DNA of 52,525 bases from Chlorobiota bacterium. GTDB taxonomy: Bacteria; Bacteroidota; Chlorobiia; Chlorobiales; Chlorobiaceae. The stretch lies in contig VGGK01000016.1 of assembly GCA_016868665.1 (NCBI GenBank), positions 1-52,525 of the forward strand, given 5' to 3'. Positions 1-7,847 of this stretch are shown piece by piece. Numbering within the stretch: the stretch's first letter is position 1; the number at the start of each line of letters is the position of its first letter. Position numbers and translations under genes: made by a program. Below the pieces are notes generated by a model. The model was not told the origin of the DNA. It searched no databases and saw nothing but the letters and a program-made list of their open reading frames with translations.

Positions 1-64
1 TGTATATTATATGCCTTTTGATTATCAGCAACGTTGCAGACCAATACTCTAACAGCATCCGTTT

Positions 65-340
65 ATGCCTCTACACAAATCGGCTGAGAAAAGACTCCGT
101 CAGTCAGAGAGAAGAAACGCCAGGAACCGGGCAAGAAAGAAAGAACTGAAAGTGCTTCTGAAAAACATGCAGAAGCTGATCGACTCGCGCGCGGACAAGA
201 GCGCAGTCGAGGTGGCATACCGTGCCGCGGTACAGAAGCTCGACCGCCTTGGCGTGAAGCGTTACATCCATGCAAATAAAGCATCCCGCAAGAAGGCGCA
301 GCTGACCCGGCTGTTCAACAGTTACGCCCAGGGCGAGTAA
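65..340 (+). CDS. rpsT: 30S ribosomal protein S20 (bS20)
   Basis: Primary-binding protein of the 30S subunit that contacts 16S rRNA. The 91-residue product has the family size and composition: a Lys/Arg-rich N-terminal helix ([21 protein letters not shown]), a central helix with MQKLIDS, and the conserved C-terminal segment [17 protein letters not shown]. The ATG at 65 is the only start in keeping with the family N-terminus; I see no strong Shine-Dalgarno before it. The AT-rich first 30 bases of the window (TATATTATATG) probably hold its promoter, but the -35 region would lie at or beyond the window edge. It is followed by a GC-rich hairpin and then ruvA. Identification is by recognised family sequence. 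Confidence 0.97.
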   Translation: MPLHKSAEKRLRQSERRNARNRARKKELKVLLKNMQKLIDSRADKSAVEVAYRAAVQKLDRLGVKRYIHANKASRKKAQLTRLFNSYAQGE

Positions 341-394
341 GAGGGATCATATCCGTTCCTTCTGCCGTCCATAAATGTTCACCTTGTTACGTAT

Positions 395-428
395 CCGTCC
401 GGCATCCGCGTTCTCGCGTGCCGGGCGG
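395..428 (+). other. GC-rich hairpin between rpsT and ruvA
   Basis: A 10-bp inverted repeat, CCGTCCGGCA (395-404) against TGCCGGGCGG (419-428), with one G-U pair and a 14-base loop. No T-run follows, so it is not a canonical intrinsic terminator. It could be a Rho-independent-like pause, an mRNA 3' end stabiliser for rpsT, or chance in a GC-rich spacer. Confidence 0.4.
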
Positions 429-445
429 GTTCAGACTCACCACCC

Positions 446-1060
446 ATGTTCGCATATTTTCGCGGCCGGCTCGCTTCGGCGGTGCCTGAGGAAGCGGTCA
501 TCGACGTATCCGGCGTTGGATACAGGCTCCTGATTTCCGCATCGACCTATCGCCGGCTTCCCCTTCCGGGCGAAGAGATTCTTCTTTACTCGCACCTGTC
601 CGTCCGGGAGGACGCCATGCATCTGTACGGTTTTTCCAGCGAGGCCGAACGGCAGTTGTTCCGTCTTCTCCTCCTGACTACCGGGGTAGGGCCAAAACTC
701 GCTCTTGCCGTGCTCTCCGGTCTTCCTGTGCATGAGGTGCATGAGGCCATCATGACAAACGCTCCTGAAAAACTCTACGGCATCACAGGTGTCGGCAAAA
801 AAACCGCGGCCAGAATCATTCTCGAACTGAGGGACAGGATTCTGAAGCTGCCGCCCGGTTCTTCCGGTCTCACGGCCGTGGCGGGCGCTCCTGCAGCTTC
901 TTCGGCGCAGGTCAGGGAGGATGCTCTCAGCGCCCTTCTGACCCTCGGGTTTGCAAGGCAGGCGGCGCAGAATGCCGTAACGGCCATTGTTGCAGAGCAT
1001 CCGCATTTCACGGCTGAAGAAGTTATAAAATCGGCGCTTGTCGCCATTCGCAACAGTTAG
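446..1060 (+). CDS. ruvA: Holliday junction branch migration protein RuvA
   Basis: DNA-binding subunit of the RuvAB branch-migration motor, which tetramerises on four-way junctions and loads RuvB helicase. The 204-residue length is typical. Visible parts are the OB-fold domain (about residues 1-62, start [11 protein letters not shown], with [14 protein letters not shown]), two helix-hairpin-helix motifs ([19 protein letters not shown] near 72-90 and [19 protein letters not shown] near 110-128), and a C-terminal RuvB-contacting domain with ALLTLGF after an Ala/Ser-rich linker. ruvB and ruvC are not in the window. folC begins just after its stop, so the two are probably co-transcribed. Confidence 0.96.
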   Translation: MFAYFRGRLASAVPEEAVIDVSGVGYRLLISASTYRRLPLPGEEILLYSHLSVREDAMHLYGFSSEAERQLFRLLLLTTGVGPKLALAVLSGLPVHEVHEAIMTNAPEKLYGITGVGKKTAARIILELRDRILKLPPGSSGLTAVAGAPAASSAQVREDALSALLTLGFARQAAQNAVTAIVAEHPHFTAEEVIKSALVAIRNS

Positions 1061-1073
1061 CCTCAGGATCACG

Positions 1074-2345
1074 TTGGACTACCAGGAAGCTCTCGATTTT
1101 CTCTTTCCGCTGCACCGGTTCGGCATGAAACCCGGTCTGGACCGTGTTCGGCAGTTGCTCGACGTGTTCGGCGCGCCCCAGGAACGGCTCGGCACCATCG
1201 CTCATATTGCCGGCACAAACGGCAAAGGCACGACCGCTGCGGCGCTCGCATCGATTTTTCAGGCTGCAGGCAGAAAGACAGCCCTCTACACCTCACCCCA
1301 TCTGCTTGATTTTACCGAGCGGATGCGCATCGACGGGGTTCCGATATCCCCTCAAAAGGTCGCTGCTTACTGCACGATGATGAAGGATGCCGTCATCGAA
1401 CTTCGCGCAACTTTTTTCGAGGCTACCACGGCGCTTGCTTTCGCATGGTTCGCCGACGAAGGCGTCGATGCGGCTGTCATCGAAACCGGGATGGGCGGCA
1501 GGCTTGACGCAACAAATGTTGTCGCCTCCGCGTATGCGGTCATCACCTCCATAGGCCTCGACCATACGGAGTGGCTCGGCAGCACGACCGCCCTCATCGC
1601 CGCCGAAAAAGCCGCTATCATCAAGAGCGGTTCGACGGCCTTTGCTTCCCTCGGCGATCCTGACACCGTCGATGTGGTCACCCGTGCCGCCGCAAGTTGT
1701 GGCGCCCCTCTTTTTATGCTCGGCAACGATGCGTTCGCAACGGTTGCCTCTGCGGATCCCGGGAGGCTCTGTTTCTCGCTTTCGACTCCAGCCGGCAGAT
1801 ACGTCGATCTGGAGGCGCCTCTTACCGGGGCTTTCCACGCCTCGAATCTCTCGCTGGCCGTCATGGTCGCCGAGCGGTGGGGAGCAGGAGAGAATGTCAT
1901 TCGCGAAGGGCTTGCCGGTATGCTGCGCACCGGTTACAGGGCGAGGCTTGAAAAAATCGGTTCGAAACCCGATCTGCTTCTCGACGTGTCCCATAACCCT
2001 GACGGCATGCAGCGAACCGTCGAGGCCATCATGGTTTTCCGGAACCGCTACCGGAGAGTGCACGTGCTTGTCGGCATGGCTTCCGACAAGGATGCCCGCG
2101 CAGTCCTACGCAGTCTCCTTCCGCTCGATGCGTGCTTCACCGCAGCGGCCATTCCTTCCGGCAGGAGCATTCCTCCGGCGGAACTCGGTGTGCTGCTGAG
2201 AAGCGAAGGCATCGAAGCGCAGGTTTTCGACGAGCCTCGAGAGGCGCTGCGCCGCATTATGCGGGAGGCAGGTTCCGATGACCTGATACTCGTAACCGGA
2301 TCGTTTTATCTTGCCGGAGAGATTCTCCGGCTCGGGGCGCTATAG
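1074..2345 (+). CDS. folC: Bifunctional folylpolyglutamate synthase / dihydrofolate synthase
   Basis: Adds glutamate to dihydropteroate and to reduced folates in an ATP-dependent, Mur-ligase-like reaction in the cytoplasm. The P-loop region HIAGTNGKGTTAA lies near residues 44-56, followed by the family motifs YTSPHL, ERMRIDG, FFEATTALAF, ETGMGGRLDATN and GLDHTEWLG, with SHNPDGM in the C-terminal glutamate ligase domain. I place the start at TTG 1074, giving (M)DYQEALDFLF as expected for the family, because AGGA at 1065-1068 lies five bases upstream. An in-frame TTG at 1038 would overlap ruvA and has no such site. The resulting product is 423 residues. It ends before a 277-bp gap that leads into rho. 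Confidence 0.94.
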   Translation: MDYQEALDFLFPLHRFGMKPGLDRVRQLLDVFGAPQERLGTIAHIAGTNGKGTTAAALASIFQAAGRKTALYTSPHLLDFTERMRIDGVPISPQKVAAYCTMMKDAVIELRATFFEATTALAFAWFADEGVDAAVIETGMGGRLDATNVVASAYAVITSIGLDHTEWLGSTTALIAAEKAAIIKSGSTAFASLGDPDTVDVVTRAAASCGAPLFMLGNDAFATVASADPGRLCFSLSTPAGRYVDLEAPLTGAFHASNLSLAVMVAERWGAGENVIREGLAGMLRTGYRARLEKIGSKPDLLLDVSHNPDGMQRTVEAIMVFRNRYRRVHVLVGMASDKDARAVLRSLLPLDACFTAAAIPSGRSIPPAELGVLLRSEGIEAQVFDEPREALRRIMREAGSDDLILVTGSFYLAGEILRLGAL

Positions 2346-2390
2346 TTACAAGCCGGCAAAGCGCCGATATTTTTTTATCGGAAAAAATTA

Positions 2391-2398
2391 TATATTTG
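2391..2398 (+). promoter_or_regulatory. Possible -7 element TATATTTG upstream of rho
   Basis: Within the 277-bp folC-rho gap a TATATTTG octamer matches the TAnnTTTG element of Bacteroidetes promoters. No TTTG lies at the usual 19-base spacing upstream, and a 6-bp hairpin with a T-loop (2364-2381) sits there instead. It would give a rho leader of a little over 200 bases. Weak evidence. Confidence 0.25.
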
Positions 2399-2570
2399 TG
2401 TTAACTACAAGAAATCTTCGTGTATCCGTCCGGAACGACCCTTTTGACAGATCCCATTTACATTTCTGTTTCCTCTGCGGTGTGCCGTCAGCTCCGTTTA
2501 TCCATTCGTGGCTTTCATGCCCAATAGCGGGATTCCGCCTTTGAAGCCGTCCGACGGTCAACGCCGTACA

Positions 2571-2602
2571 GGCTGCGGCACGGCTTCGTGCCGCATACAG
2601 CC
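2571..2602 (+). promoter_or_regulatory. Strong hairpin in the rho mRNA leader
   Basis: TGCGGCACG (2574-2582) pairs perfectly with CGTGCCGCA (2587-2595) around a four-base GCTT loop. An outer GGC/GCC pair closes it across a four-base bulge. It ends about 20 bases before the first possible rho start codon. Rho is autoregulated in other bacteria through its leader, so this may be part of an attenuation device, but no U-tract follows and the role is inferred. Confidence 0.45.
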
Positions 2603-2622
2603 GATTTATTAACCACCATGAT

Positions 2623-3933
2623 GTGAATACAATTACCAATACCATGTCGAACAATTCGGTTTCCAAGGGCCTGGACATCAATGTGCTCCAGAAGAAAAAG
2701 GTCTATGAGTTGAACGCTCTTGCAAAAGAGATAGGTGTGTCCGCCGCCGGCCTGAGGAAAGAGGAGCTTATATTCAAGATTATCGAGGCGCAGTCGCAGA
2801 AAAACGCCGATCAGGAGAGCGGGCATGTGATGGTCAATACCGGCGTGCTGCAGGTTATTCCCGAAGGATACGGATTCCTGCGATCGGCCAATTACAACTA
2901 CCTCTCCTCACCGGACGATATTTACGTATCGCCCTCCCAGATCAAGCGCTTCAACATGCGCACCGGCGATACGGTTTCCGGCCAGGTGCGGGCTCCGAAA
3001 GAGGGGGAACGCTTTTTTGCGCTGCTCAAGATCAACACCATCGATGGCAACGATCCTGAAATTACCAAGGAGCGTCCGTTCTTCGAAAATCTCACCCCTC
3101 TGTTTCCCAACGAACGGCTCAAGCTCGAAACCCGGCACAACGAGTATTGCGGCAGGATCATGGACATATTCACTCCTATCGGCAAAGGACAGCGCGGACT
3201 GATCGTGGCGCAGCCGAAAACAGGAAAGACCATGCTTCTGCAGATGATAGCCAATGCCATCATTAAAAACCATCCGGAAGTGTTTCTCATTGTCCTTCTG
3301 ATCGATGAGCGTCCCGAAGAGGTTACCGACATGGCGCGCAGCGTCGAGGCCGAAGTGGTGAGCTCCACCTTCGACGAGGATCCGGAACGCCACGTGCAGG
3401 TTGCCGATATGGTGCTCGAAAAAGCGAAACGCCTCGTCGAGGTCGGACGCGACGTCGTCATCCTGCTCGACTCCATCACCAGGCTTGCACGCGCGCACAA
3501 TACCATCATTCCGCACTCCGGCAAGATTCTTTCCGGCGGTATAGACGCCAACGCGCTCACCAAGCCGAAACGCTTTTTCGGTGCGGCCCGCAATATCGAG
3601 GAGGGAGGAAGCCTCACCATCATCGCCACGGCGCTGGTAGATACCGGCTCGCGAATGGACGACGTTATTTTCGAGGAGTTCAAGGGGACCGGCAACATGG
3701 AGCTTGTGCTCGACCGCAGGCTCTCGGAACGACGGATTTTTCCCGCTATCGACATTCTGCGTTCCGGCACCCGCAAGGAGGAGCTGCTCTTCAGCCAGGA
3801 GGAACTCTCCAGGACATGGCTGCTGCGGAAATACCTTGCCGACAAGAACCCGATCGAATGCATGGAGTTCATGCGCGAAAAGATGGGGGAGACAAGGGAC
3901 AACAAGGAGTTTTTCAAGCACATGAACGCCTGA
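2623..3933 (+). CDS. rho: Transcription termination factor Rho
   Basis: Hexameric RNA-dependent ATPase helicase that ends transcription. The 436-residue product shows the Rho N-terminal helical domain ([22 protein letters not shown]), a cold-shock-like RNA-binding domain ([21 protein letters not shown], about residues 75-95), Walker A ([11 protein letters not shown], near 198-208), Walker B with [13 protein letters not shown] and [14 protein letters not shown], the R-loop [13 protein letters not shown], and [17 protein letters not shown] near the end. The start is uncertain: GTG 2623 is used here, and ATG 2644 ([10 protein letters not shown]) is an equally good in-frame alternative. Neither has a clear Shine-Dalgarno. 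The gene stands alone between folC and a small ribosomal protein gene. Confidence 0.96.
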   Translation: MNTITNTMSNNSVSKGLDINVLQKKKVYELNALAKEIGVSAAGLRKEELIFKIIEAQSQKNADQESGHVMVNTGVLQVIPEGYGFLRSANYNYLSSPDDIYVSPSQIKRFNMRTGDTVSGQVRAPKEGERFFALLKINTIDGNDPEITKERPFFENLTPLFPNERLKLETRHNEYCGRIMDIFTPIGKGQRGLIVAQPKTGKTMLLQMIANAIIKNHPEVFLIVLLIDERPEEVTDMARSVEAEVVSSTFDEDPERHVQVADMVLEKAKRLVEVGRDVVILLDSITRLARAHNTIIPHSGKILSGGIDANALTKPKRFFGAARNIEEGGSLTIIATALVDTGSRMDDVIFEEFKGTGNMELVLDRRLSERRIFPAIDILRSGTRKEELLFSQEELSRTWLLRKYLADKNPIECMEFMREKMGETRDNKEFFKHMNA

Positions 3934-3980
3934 TGAGAACAGAAGAGCGGAGAAAAAGGGAAGAAAAACGAGGATGTGTT

Positions 3981-4008
3981 TGCAGATTTGAAAATTAATC
4001 CTATATTA
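3981..4008 (+). promoter_or_regulatory. Candidate promoter for the small ribosomal protein and tRNA genes
   Basis: TTGCAG (3981-3986) and TATATT (4003-4008) are separated by 16 bases, just upstream of the 35-residue ribosomal protein gene and two tRNA genes. The -10 matches the sigma-70 consensus at five of six positions, but the -35 only at three. Start-site position is inferred. Confidence 0.35.
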
Positions 4009-4039
4009 TCAGCCTTTAAAACAAGAGGAATTTTGCTCT

Positions 4040-4147
4040 ATGCCCTGCGGAAAAAAGAGAAAACGCCATAAGATGGCCGTACACAAGCGCAAGAAGATGC
4101 GCCGGAAGAACAGGCATAAGAAGCGCCTGCGCTACCAGAACAAGTAA
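4040..4147 (+). CDS. 35-residue Lys/Arg-rich small-subunit ribosomal protein (AURKAIP1/COX24 type)
   Basis: A very short gene encoding MPCGKKRKRHKMAVHKRKKM and fifteen further residues ending RYQNK. About 60 percent of the residues are Lys or Arg. The opening MPCGKKRKRHKM and the following HKRKK pattern are those of the small proteins annotated as AURKAIP1/COX24-domain in Bacteroidetes and Chlorobi, which resemble the mitochondrial ribosomal protein mS38. An AGGAA at 4026-4030 sits nine bases before the ATG. It is followed closely by tRNA-Lys and tRNA-Leu, in line with a translation role. Association with the ribosome is from family knowledge, not from this sequence. Confidence 0.8.
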   Translation: MPCGKKRKRHKMAVHKRKKMRRKNRHKKRLRYQNK

Positions 4148-4181
4148 GTTCCGGATTGCTTCCGTACTGTCGTTTCAGGTC

Positions 4182-4254
4182 GAGAATATAGCTCAGTCGG
4201 TAGAGCAACTGCCTTTTAAGCAGTGGGTCGAAGGTTCGAGTCCTTCTATTCTCA
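4182..4254 (+). tRNA. tRNA-Lys (anticodon TTT)
   Basis: A complete cloverleaf: acceptor GAGAATA (4182-4188) pairs with TATTCTC (4247-4253), the D-arm starts GCTCAGTCGG, the anticodon stem-loop has CTGC/GCAG flanking a CTTTTAA loop, and the T-arm is GAAGG-TTCGAGT-CCTTC. The discriminator is A4254. CCA is not encoded, as CGC follows. Confidence 0.96.
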
Positions 4255-4286
4255 CGCTCCATATGGTTCTTTTATTATTGATCGAT

Positions 4287-4368
4287 GCCCGAGTGGTGGA
4301 ATTGGTAGACACACTATCTTGAGGGGGTAGCGCCGCGAGGTGTAGGAGTTCGAATCTCCTCTCGGGCA
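4287..4368 (+). tRNA. tRNA-Leu (anticodon GAG)
   Basis: Class II tRNA with a long variable arm. Acceptor GCCCGAG (4287-4293) pairs with CTCGGGC (4361-4367). The anticodon loop TTGAGGG lies in a CTATC/GGTAG stem with one G-T pair. The T-arm is AGGAG-TTCGAAT-CTCCT and the discriminator is A4368. CCA is not encoded. Confidence 0.95.
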
Positions 4369-4382
4369 CATCGTCATACAGA

Positions 4383-4407
4383 AAGCCGCTTTCAAGCGGC
4401 TTTTTTT
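4383..4407 (+). terminator. Intrinsic terminator after tRNA-Leu
   Basis: AAGCCGCTT (4383-4391) pairs with AAGCGGCTT (4394-4402) around a short loop, followed by a T-run. It ends the small-protein/tRNA transcript just before etfB. Confidence 0.9.
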
Positions 4408-4427
4408 ATCTGAAAAATATAGAGCCT

Positions 4428-5186
4428 ATGCGCATCGTTGTCTGTATCTGCCAGGTTCCCGACACAGCCGCCTCCATTGCGGTGGCAGACGGAGAGCTTG
4501 ACCTTGCAAGAGTATCATGGGTCATGAACCCCTACGACGAGTACGCCGTGGAAGAGGCCGTAAGACTGAAAGAGCAGTTTACCGGATCCGAAGTCGTCGT
4601 CATGACGGTAACGGAGGGGCCCGCGAGGGAACTGCTGCAGAAAGCTCTTGCCATGGGGGCGGACAGGGCTGTCGAACTTCTTGCTCCTTCGGTGCAGGAT
4701 TCCTTCCGGATCGCTTCGGCGCTTGCCGTCTCCCTTCGGGAGCGGTATCCACAGACCCCGCCCGACCTGGTGCTCTGCGGAAAGGAGTCGCTCGACTATC
4801 AGAACGGAGCTGTGCCCGGTATGCTTGCAGCCTTGCTCGATATCGCGTTTGCCGGTCCGGTAACCTCGCTTGCGGCAACCGGTGAAATGCTCGAACTGCA
4901 GAGGGAGAACGAAAACGGCACCGAACTCCTCCATGTGCGATACCCTGTAGTGATCAGCGCCGAAAAAGGGTTGAATATCCCCCGAAAAACAGGTATCAGG
5001 CAGGTTATGGAAGCCCGGAAAAAACCGATAGAAACCATTTCCGTCCCTGATATTCAGGCGTCGCTCCTCTTGCCGCTCGGCTTTGAAGCGGTATCCGTAA
5101 AAAAGAGCTGCCGGTTTGCGAAAAGCGCCGGAGAACTTGCAGGGATGCTGCTGCAGGACGGTCATATTTCTGCAGGAGGAGGATGA
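4428..5186 (+). CDS. etfB: Electron transfer flavoprotein, beta subunit
   Basis: Small subunit of the heterodimeric flavoprotein that carries electrons from flavin dehydrogenases; it binds AMP (or a second FAD in bifurcating forms). The 252-residue product shows the family opening VCICQVPDT, WVMNPYDEYAVEEAVRLKE near residue 35, VTEGPARELLQKALAMGADRAVEL, and LCGKESLDYQNGAVPGMLAALL near 115-135. Its TGA stop overlaps the etfA start and the two are surely co-translated. No acyl-CoA dehydrogenase or ETF:quinone oxidoreductase gene lies nearby, so the electron donor and acceptor cannot be read from context. Confidence 0.93.
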   Translation: MRIVVCICQVPDTAASIAVADGELDLARVSWVMNPYDEYAVEEAVRLKEQFTGSEVVVMTVTEGPARELLQKALAMGADRAVELLAPSVQDSFRIASALAVSLRERYPQTPPDLVLCGKESLDYQNGAVPGMLAALLDIAFAGPVTSLAATGEMLELQRENENGTELLHVRYPVVISAEKGLNIPRKTGIRQVMEARKKPIETISVPDIQASLLLPLGFEAVSVKKSCRFAKSAGELAGMLLQDGHISAGGG

Positions 5187-6172
5187 TGACAGGCATGGCT
5201 GAACACTATCTGGTTTTTCTCGAACTCCGGAACGGAGCGATTGCGAAATCCTCCCTTGACGTCTGGAACCGTTTTCAGAAATTCTCTTCAGGAAGAGATT
5301 CCAGGGTATCGGCTTTCGCTGCTGGACATGCTGCTGAAGGCGCTTTTGACTGTCTGCAGGGGAACGGTACCGTGTATCATACCGATGGCACTCATTTCCG
5401 CACTGGATGCGACAGCGTGGTGTGCGCAATGATTGAAACCCTTTCAGGAGCGGAGAGGGTTACCGGAATAGCTTTTGCATCCACTGCAATGGGCAGGCGT
5501 CTGGCCGCATTTCTTGCAGGCCGGCTGCGGGCGGCGTTTTTCAGCGGATGCGGTGGATCAGGAGGAGTCGAAAAGGTGTGCAGCCGATTTATACATTCGG
5601 GTACCGTCATCGCATCGTACGCAGCAGCGGCTGACATGACCATTTTCCTGCAGGGCAGGGAACTTCCTCAGCCGGAGTTCAGTTCTGCCGAAAAGCCTGC
5701 AATCGAGGCTTTCGATGCCACGCCTTATGTCGTCGGCGGGATACATTCCCTTCTTGTACATGCCGTGAGTCAGAGCTGCCAGAAGAGGGATGTCGCAGAG
5801 GCTTCGGTTGTTGTTGCCGGCGGACGCGGCATGGGTACCAGGGAGGCTTTCGGCATGCTTGAGGAACTTGCCGCCCTGCTCGATGGAAGCGTCGGAGCGA
5901 GCAGGGCGGCGGTCGATGAAGGGTGGCGGCCTCACAGCTATCAGATCGGCCAGACCGGCAAACGCATAGCCCCCGATCTTTATATTGCCTGCGGTATCTC
6001 CGGTGCCCTGCAGCATCTTGCAGGAATCAGATCGGCACGCACCGTCGTAGCAGTCAACAGCGATCCTGACGCTCCGATCTTCGGGGCGGCTGATTACGGT
6101 ATCGTGGGCGAAGTGCGCGAAGTGATTCCCGACCTGATCGGTATACTCCGGGATGTGATGGCCAAGAAATGA
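5183..6172 (+). CDS. etfA: Electron transfer flavoprotein, alpha subunit
   Basis: FAD-binding partner of EtfB. The C-terminal FAD domain is clear: VVVAGGRGMGTREAFGMLEELA (about residues 209-230) and SYQIGQTGKRIAPDLYIACG followed by ISGALQHLAG, VAVNSDPDAPIFGAADYGIVG. The N-terminal half is divergent, as is usual in the family. The product is 329 residues. AGGAGG at 5174-5179 lies within the end of etfB. ATG 5183 overlaps the etfB stop; ATG 5186 has better spacing (6 bases) and ATG 5195 is also in frame. The overlap implies translational coupling. Confidence 0.93.
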   Translation: MMTGMAEHYLVFLELRNGAIAKSSLDVWNRFQKFSSGRDSRVSAFAAGHAAEGAFDCLQGNGTVYHTDGTHFRTGCDSVVCAMIETLSGAERVTGIAFASTAMGRRLAAFLAGRLRAAFFSGCGGSGGVEKVCSRFIHSGTVIASYAAAADMTIFLQGRELPQPEFSSAEKPAIEAFDATPYVVGGIHSLLVHAVSQSCQKRDVAEASVVVAGGRGMGTREAFGMLEELAALLDGSVGASRAAVDEGWRPHSYQIGQTGKRIAPDLYIACGISGALQHLAGIRSARTVVAVNSDPDAPIFGAADYGIVGEVREVIPDLIGILRDVMAKK

Positions 6173-6259
6173 TTAACCGGGCTTTGCGGTTATACAGATT
6201 CATGGATTACATTATCCTCCATGGATCATGGCGCCGTTATCACTATTTTTATTTCAGCA

Positions 6260-6868
6260 ATGCGCAAATTACAGGTAGACATACTCGGTCTTTCAACCAG
6301 TCCGCATACAAACGGGGCCTACGCCCTTATTCTTTACGAAGTCGAAGGCAAGCGGAAGCTTCCCATCATCATAGGAGGATTCGAAGCGCAGGCCATTGCG
6401 CTCAAGCTCGAGAACATCAAGCCGCCCCGCCCCTTCACACACGACCTTTTCAAGAATATTTCAGACGCTTTCGGCCTCCATGTGAACGAAATCGTGATCG
6501 ACGAACTTCATAACGAAACCTTCTATGCCAAGGTGATCTGCGAACTCGGCGGCGAAATCCACGAAATCGATGCTCGTCCAAGCGATGCCATCGCCATAGC
6601 GGTGCGTTTCAATGCGCCGGTGTTTGTTACCGAGGATATCATGGACGAGGCTGGTATCCGCGAGGAACAGAAAGACGATGAGGGAGGCGAGCTGCCAGGC
6701 GAACCCGAAGACGAGCCGGAACCCGAAGAGGTTACCGCCTCGCTCCCGAAATCGCCCGAAGCAAAGCTCGAAGACCTTGAAACCCGCCTTGACGATGCTG
6801 TGAAGCGTGAAGACTACGAAGAGGCTGCAAGACTGCGCGACGAGATATCGAGGTTGAAGGGGATGTGA
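6260..6868 (+). CDS. Bifunctional nuclease family protein (DUF151) with a C-terminal UVR motif
   Basis: The N-terminal 135 residues match the BFN/DUF151 domain (MRKLQVDILGLSTSP, LPIIIGGFEAQAIALKLE, RPFTHDLFKNI, ARPSDAIAIAVRFNAPVFV). Plant and thermophile members of this family have been reported to have DNase and RNase activity. An acidic linker rich in Glu and Pro follows, and then a UvrB/UvrC (UVR) motif, LDDAVKREDYEEAARLRDEI, near the C-terminus. I start at ATG 6260 because the domain begins there; an upstream in-frame ATG at 6221 would add 13 residues without homology. It lies 87 bp after etfA. The cellular role is not known. Confidence 0.88.
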   Translation: MRKLQVDILGLSTSPHTNGAYALILYEVEGKRKLPIIIGGFEAQAIALKLENIKPPRPFTHDLFKNISDAFGLHVNEIVIDELHNETFYAKVICELGGEIHEIDARPSDAIAIAVRFNAPVFVTEDIMDEAGIREEQKDDEGGELPGEPEDEPEPEEVTASLPKSPEAKLEDLETRLDDAVKREDYEEAARLRDEISRLKGM

Positions 6869-6952
6869 TGAGTGATGAGTGATGGAAGAGGTGAATGACG
6901 AAGAGGGACGAGCGTGCGGATCGGGGACTGGAAATGAAACAGCGGAGCATAA

Positions 6953-6987
6953 AACAGAAAAGGAGGCGGTTGCCTCCTTTTTCTGTT
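6953..6987. terminator. Bidirectional terminator between the convergent DUF151 and barrel genes
   Basis: AACAGAAAAGGAGGC (6953-6967) pairs with the 6972-6987 segment around a GGTT loop, with one bulged T. An A-rich left arm and T-rich right arm give U-tracts in both directions. Confidence 0.88.
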
Positions 6988-7009
6988 GTCTTCAATCCTG
7001 TGACGGATA

Positions 7010-7684
7010 TCAGAGGTTTACTCTCAGACCGAGCATAGCGCTGTGGCTGGAAATATTTGTTTTGTAATCTCTACCTGGATTTAACATAAGAAAGCCTGAA
7101 GAATCTCTATCGTCACCAGTTACGAAATCAGTTGTTGCAAAGTAACGGTAGCGAGCATCAATCATCACTCCGTCACCTACAGGAATTGCAAGACCTGCTC
7201 CAAGCTGGTAGGCAAGTGTGGTTTCTGTGACTTCATATGTATAAGGTACGCTTACTGCATTGTTTCCAAACCCAGAAGTTTCAGAATCATCATACTGTAT
7301 GTTCACCTGAGCAACACCAACACCGGCCATTGCATAGAGATCAACACCTCCGAGATCGATGTCATAAAAGCCATTCGCCATCAACGACAATACATAGGCT
7401 TTACCGGTATCCGAGTCATTAAAATCGTTTTTCTGGTATCCGATTTCAGCTTCAAGTCTGGTCGATCCGTAGTCGCAACCGATAGCGCCAACAGCAGTCA
7501 GCCCGGAATCAAATTCAGCCACACCGGGAACAGTTGTCGTGGGCTGATAGACGCGGTTTACATCGCTGTCCTGGAACCAGGAAATGCCGGCCATACCGCT
7601 GATGTAGTGGTCAGCAGCCTGAGCCGGTGTGCTCATCATGCCGGCAACGGCGAATACTGCCAAGAGAGAGAGAGTTTTTTTCAT
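7010..7684 (-). CDS. Outer-membrane beta-barrel protein (porin-like, OmpA/OmpW barrel size)
   Basis: A 224-residue exported protein. A classical signal peptide (MKKTLSLLAVFAVAGMM followed by STPAQA-A) is followed by alternating hydrophobic/polar strands rich in Tyr, Gly and Asp (YISGMAGISWFQDSD, VGAIGCDYGSTRLEAEIGY, YAMAGVGVAQVNIQY, TLAYQLGAGLAIPVGDGVMI), and a terminal strand AMLGLRVNL, as in eight-stranded barrels. The start at 7684 has an excellent TAAGGAGG site; a longer in-frame reading to 7732 lacks one. It lies downstream of bamA on the same strand but has its own promoter and leader. The ligand or function is unknown. Confidence 0.86.
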   Translation of the reverse strand: MKKTLSLLAVFAVAGMMSTPAQAADHYISGMAGISWFQDSDVNRVYQPTTTVPGVAEFDSGLTAVGAIGCDYGSTRLEAEIGYQKNDFNDSDTGKAYVLSLMANGFYDIDLGGVDLYAMAGVGVAQVNIQYDDSETSGFGNNAVSVPYTYEVTETTLAYQLGAGLAIPVGDGVMIDARYRYFATTDFVTGDDRDSSGFLMLNPGRDYKTNISSHSAMLGLRVNL

Positions 7685-7770
7685 TGTTTCCTCCTTAGGT
7701 TTTGTTCGTAGGAATGCTGTACAAAAAAACACAGAGCAACTATGCTCACACGAGCATGCTCTATATAAAG

Positions 7771-7801
7771 CAAAGATACACTATTTCCATTATATCTCAA
7801 A
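7771..7801 (-). promoter_or_regulatory. Bacteroidetes-type promoter for the barrel gene
   Basis: Read on the minus strand, TTTG (7798-7801) is followed by exactly 19 bases and then TATCTTTG (7771-7778). This is the TTTG-N19-TAnnTTTG arrangement described for Bacteroidetes vegetative promoters. It predicts a leader of roughly 80 bases. That leader contains a 10-bp palindrome, GAGCATGCTC (7752-7761), and a TGCTC-ACAC-GAGCA hairpin (7743-7756). A TATAAT also lies within the spacer on the same strand, so a sigma-70-like reading is possible. Confidence 0.5.
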
Positions 7802-7811
7802 GTATTTGCAT

Positions 7812-7833
7812 CGGCCACGCCGGGACGTGGCCG
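7812..7833 (-). terminator. Hairpin just after the bamA stop
   Basis: CGGCCACG (7812-7819) pairs with CGTGGCCG (7826-7833) around a CCGGGA loop, 14 bases beyond the bamA stop codon on the minus strand. No U-tract follows, so it is either a weak terminator or an mRNA-end stabiliser that separates bamA from the barrel gene. Confidence 0.5.
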
Positions 7834-7847
7834 GAATCGGTCGTTAT

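Noticed and set aside
2908-3921. Two antisense frames over 330 codons opposite rho
   Set aside because: rho is highly conserved on the plus strand, and both antisense products lack motifs and a plausible start context.
6868-6900. GATGAGT-type short repeats after the DUF151 gene
   Set aside because: Only two or three partial copies of GTGATGA; too short and irregular to be a functional repeat.
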